A DNA stretch of 37,988 bases from Candidatus Saccharimonadota bacterium. Its GTDB lineage: Bacteria; Patescibacteriota; Saccharimonadia; Saccharimonadales; Saccharimonadaceae. Shown piece by piece: positions 37,848 to 37,988 of the stretch (position 1 is the stretch's first letter; each line of letters starts with the position of its first letter). The stretch is taken from the NCBI GenBank assembly GCA_017404515.1, contig JAFRCG010000026.1, positions 1 through 37,988 on the forward strand. Reading direction: 5' to 3'. Below the pieces are notes generated by a model, which was not told the origin of the DNA, searched no databases, and worked only from the letters and a program-made list of their open reading frames with translations. The translations under genes were made by a program, and so were the position numbers.

Positions 37848-37988
37848 CCCGTCGGTATCCGCTTTCGTATGTGTATTCAGGCTACTACTACTGGGGCAAT
37901 GGTAACCTGAATGGCCAGGACTCCCTCGGGTACTGGTGGTCTACCGCAGCCTACAGTGATAGTCGCGCGTACAGCCTGGCCATGAGTA
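37848..37988 (+). other. FISUMP-like C-terminal cassette R7 (cut by the window edge)
   Basis: Repeat at 37848-37873. Reads SRRYPLSYVYSGYYYW, GNGNLNGQDSLGYWWSTAAY, RAYSLAMS and then the window ends. It breaks at nearly the same cassette position at which the window's first base lies. Confidence 0.7.

Noticed and set aside
36533-37988. CRISPR array (26-bp repeats at regular spacing)
   Set aside because: The intervals are ~180-205 bp, share protein-level homology with each other and are coding; no cas genes are present.
36374-37988. Integron gene-cassette array
   Set aside because: The repeat lacks attC-type paired R and L boxes, the units have no start codons, and no integrase is seen.

Overview
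The window looks like a contig from a reduced-genome candidate-phyla-radiation bacterium, most likely a Saccharibacteria (TM7) relative. This is inferred from gene content and style and was not checked by a database search. The signs are standard-code genes packed in 1-11 bp overlapping operons, GatCAB, FemABX-type enzymes, a C-terminal sortase signal, HdeD-like, DUF5684 and DUF2130 proteins, several near-leaderless transcripts, and surface-domain cassettes of the FISUMP (Fibrobacter succinogenes major paralogous domain) type. TGA is used as a stop, so this is not a recoded CPR lineage.

Layout. (1) 1-523 and 36533-37988 are arrays of promoterless ~210-230 bp cassettes. Each encodes the C-terminal ~70 residues of a FISUMP-like domain and begins with the same 26-bp repeat. 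Ten cassettes are visible, two cut by the window edges. (2) At the inner edge of each array lies a ~140-bp nested palindromic element (544-684 and 36374-36513). The two copies are nearly identical and inverted relative to each other, so they bracket the whole ~35.7 kb housekeeping core. (3) 706-8244 (minus) holds an HdeD-like membrane protein and a six-gene overlapping envelope operon: Mur ligase, alpha/beta hydrolase, two DegT-type PLP enzymes, two FemABX enzymes. (4) 8436-30024 is a stretched str operon, rpsL-rpsG ... fusA ... tuf ... rpsJ. It keeps the classical order on the minus strand, but other blocks are inserted: gap-rpiB-rpe-pfkB-LOG, uvrB, the gatCAB operon, and a scatter of unrecognised genes, eight of which carry strong ribosome-binding sites and mostly their own promoter and terminator. 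(5) 30168-35457 holds two small membrane proteins, trigger factor, an FAD-linked oxidase and a DUF2130 protein. (6) 35458-36250 holds tRNA-Leu(UAG), with a duplicated 3' end beside it, and a sortase-signal surface protein.

The strongest candidate for an undescribed system is the cassette array with its repeat and palindromic boundary element. It reads like a reservoir of alternative C-terminal surface domains exchanged by recombination at the repeat. The repeat is open in all three frames. Cassette lengths are always 3n (runs on into the next cassette) or 3n+1 (stops shortly inside it). I see no recombinase, no reverse transcriptase and no expressed full-length FISUMP gene here, so the mechanism is inference.

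Other unusual features are a G9 tract exactly between the -35 and -10 boxes of an orphan gene (a probable phase-variable promoter), an 86-bp palindromic in-frame insertion in gatA, a 40-codon overlapping ORF between gatC and gatA, a membrane-anchored HEPN-like protein between gatA and gatB, and an unidentified ~396-nt structured RNA with its own promoter and terminator.
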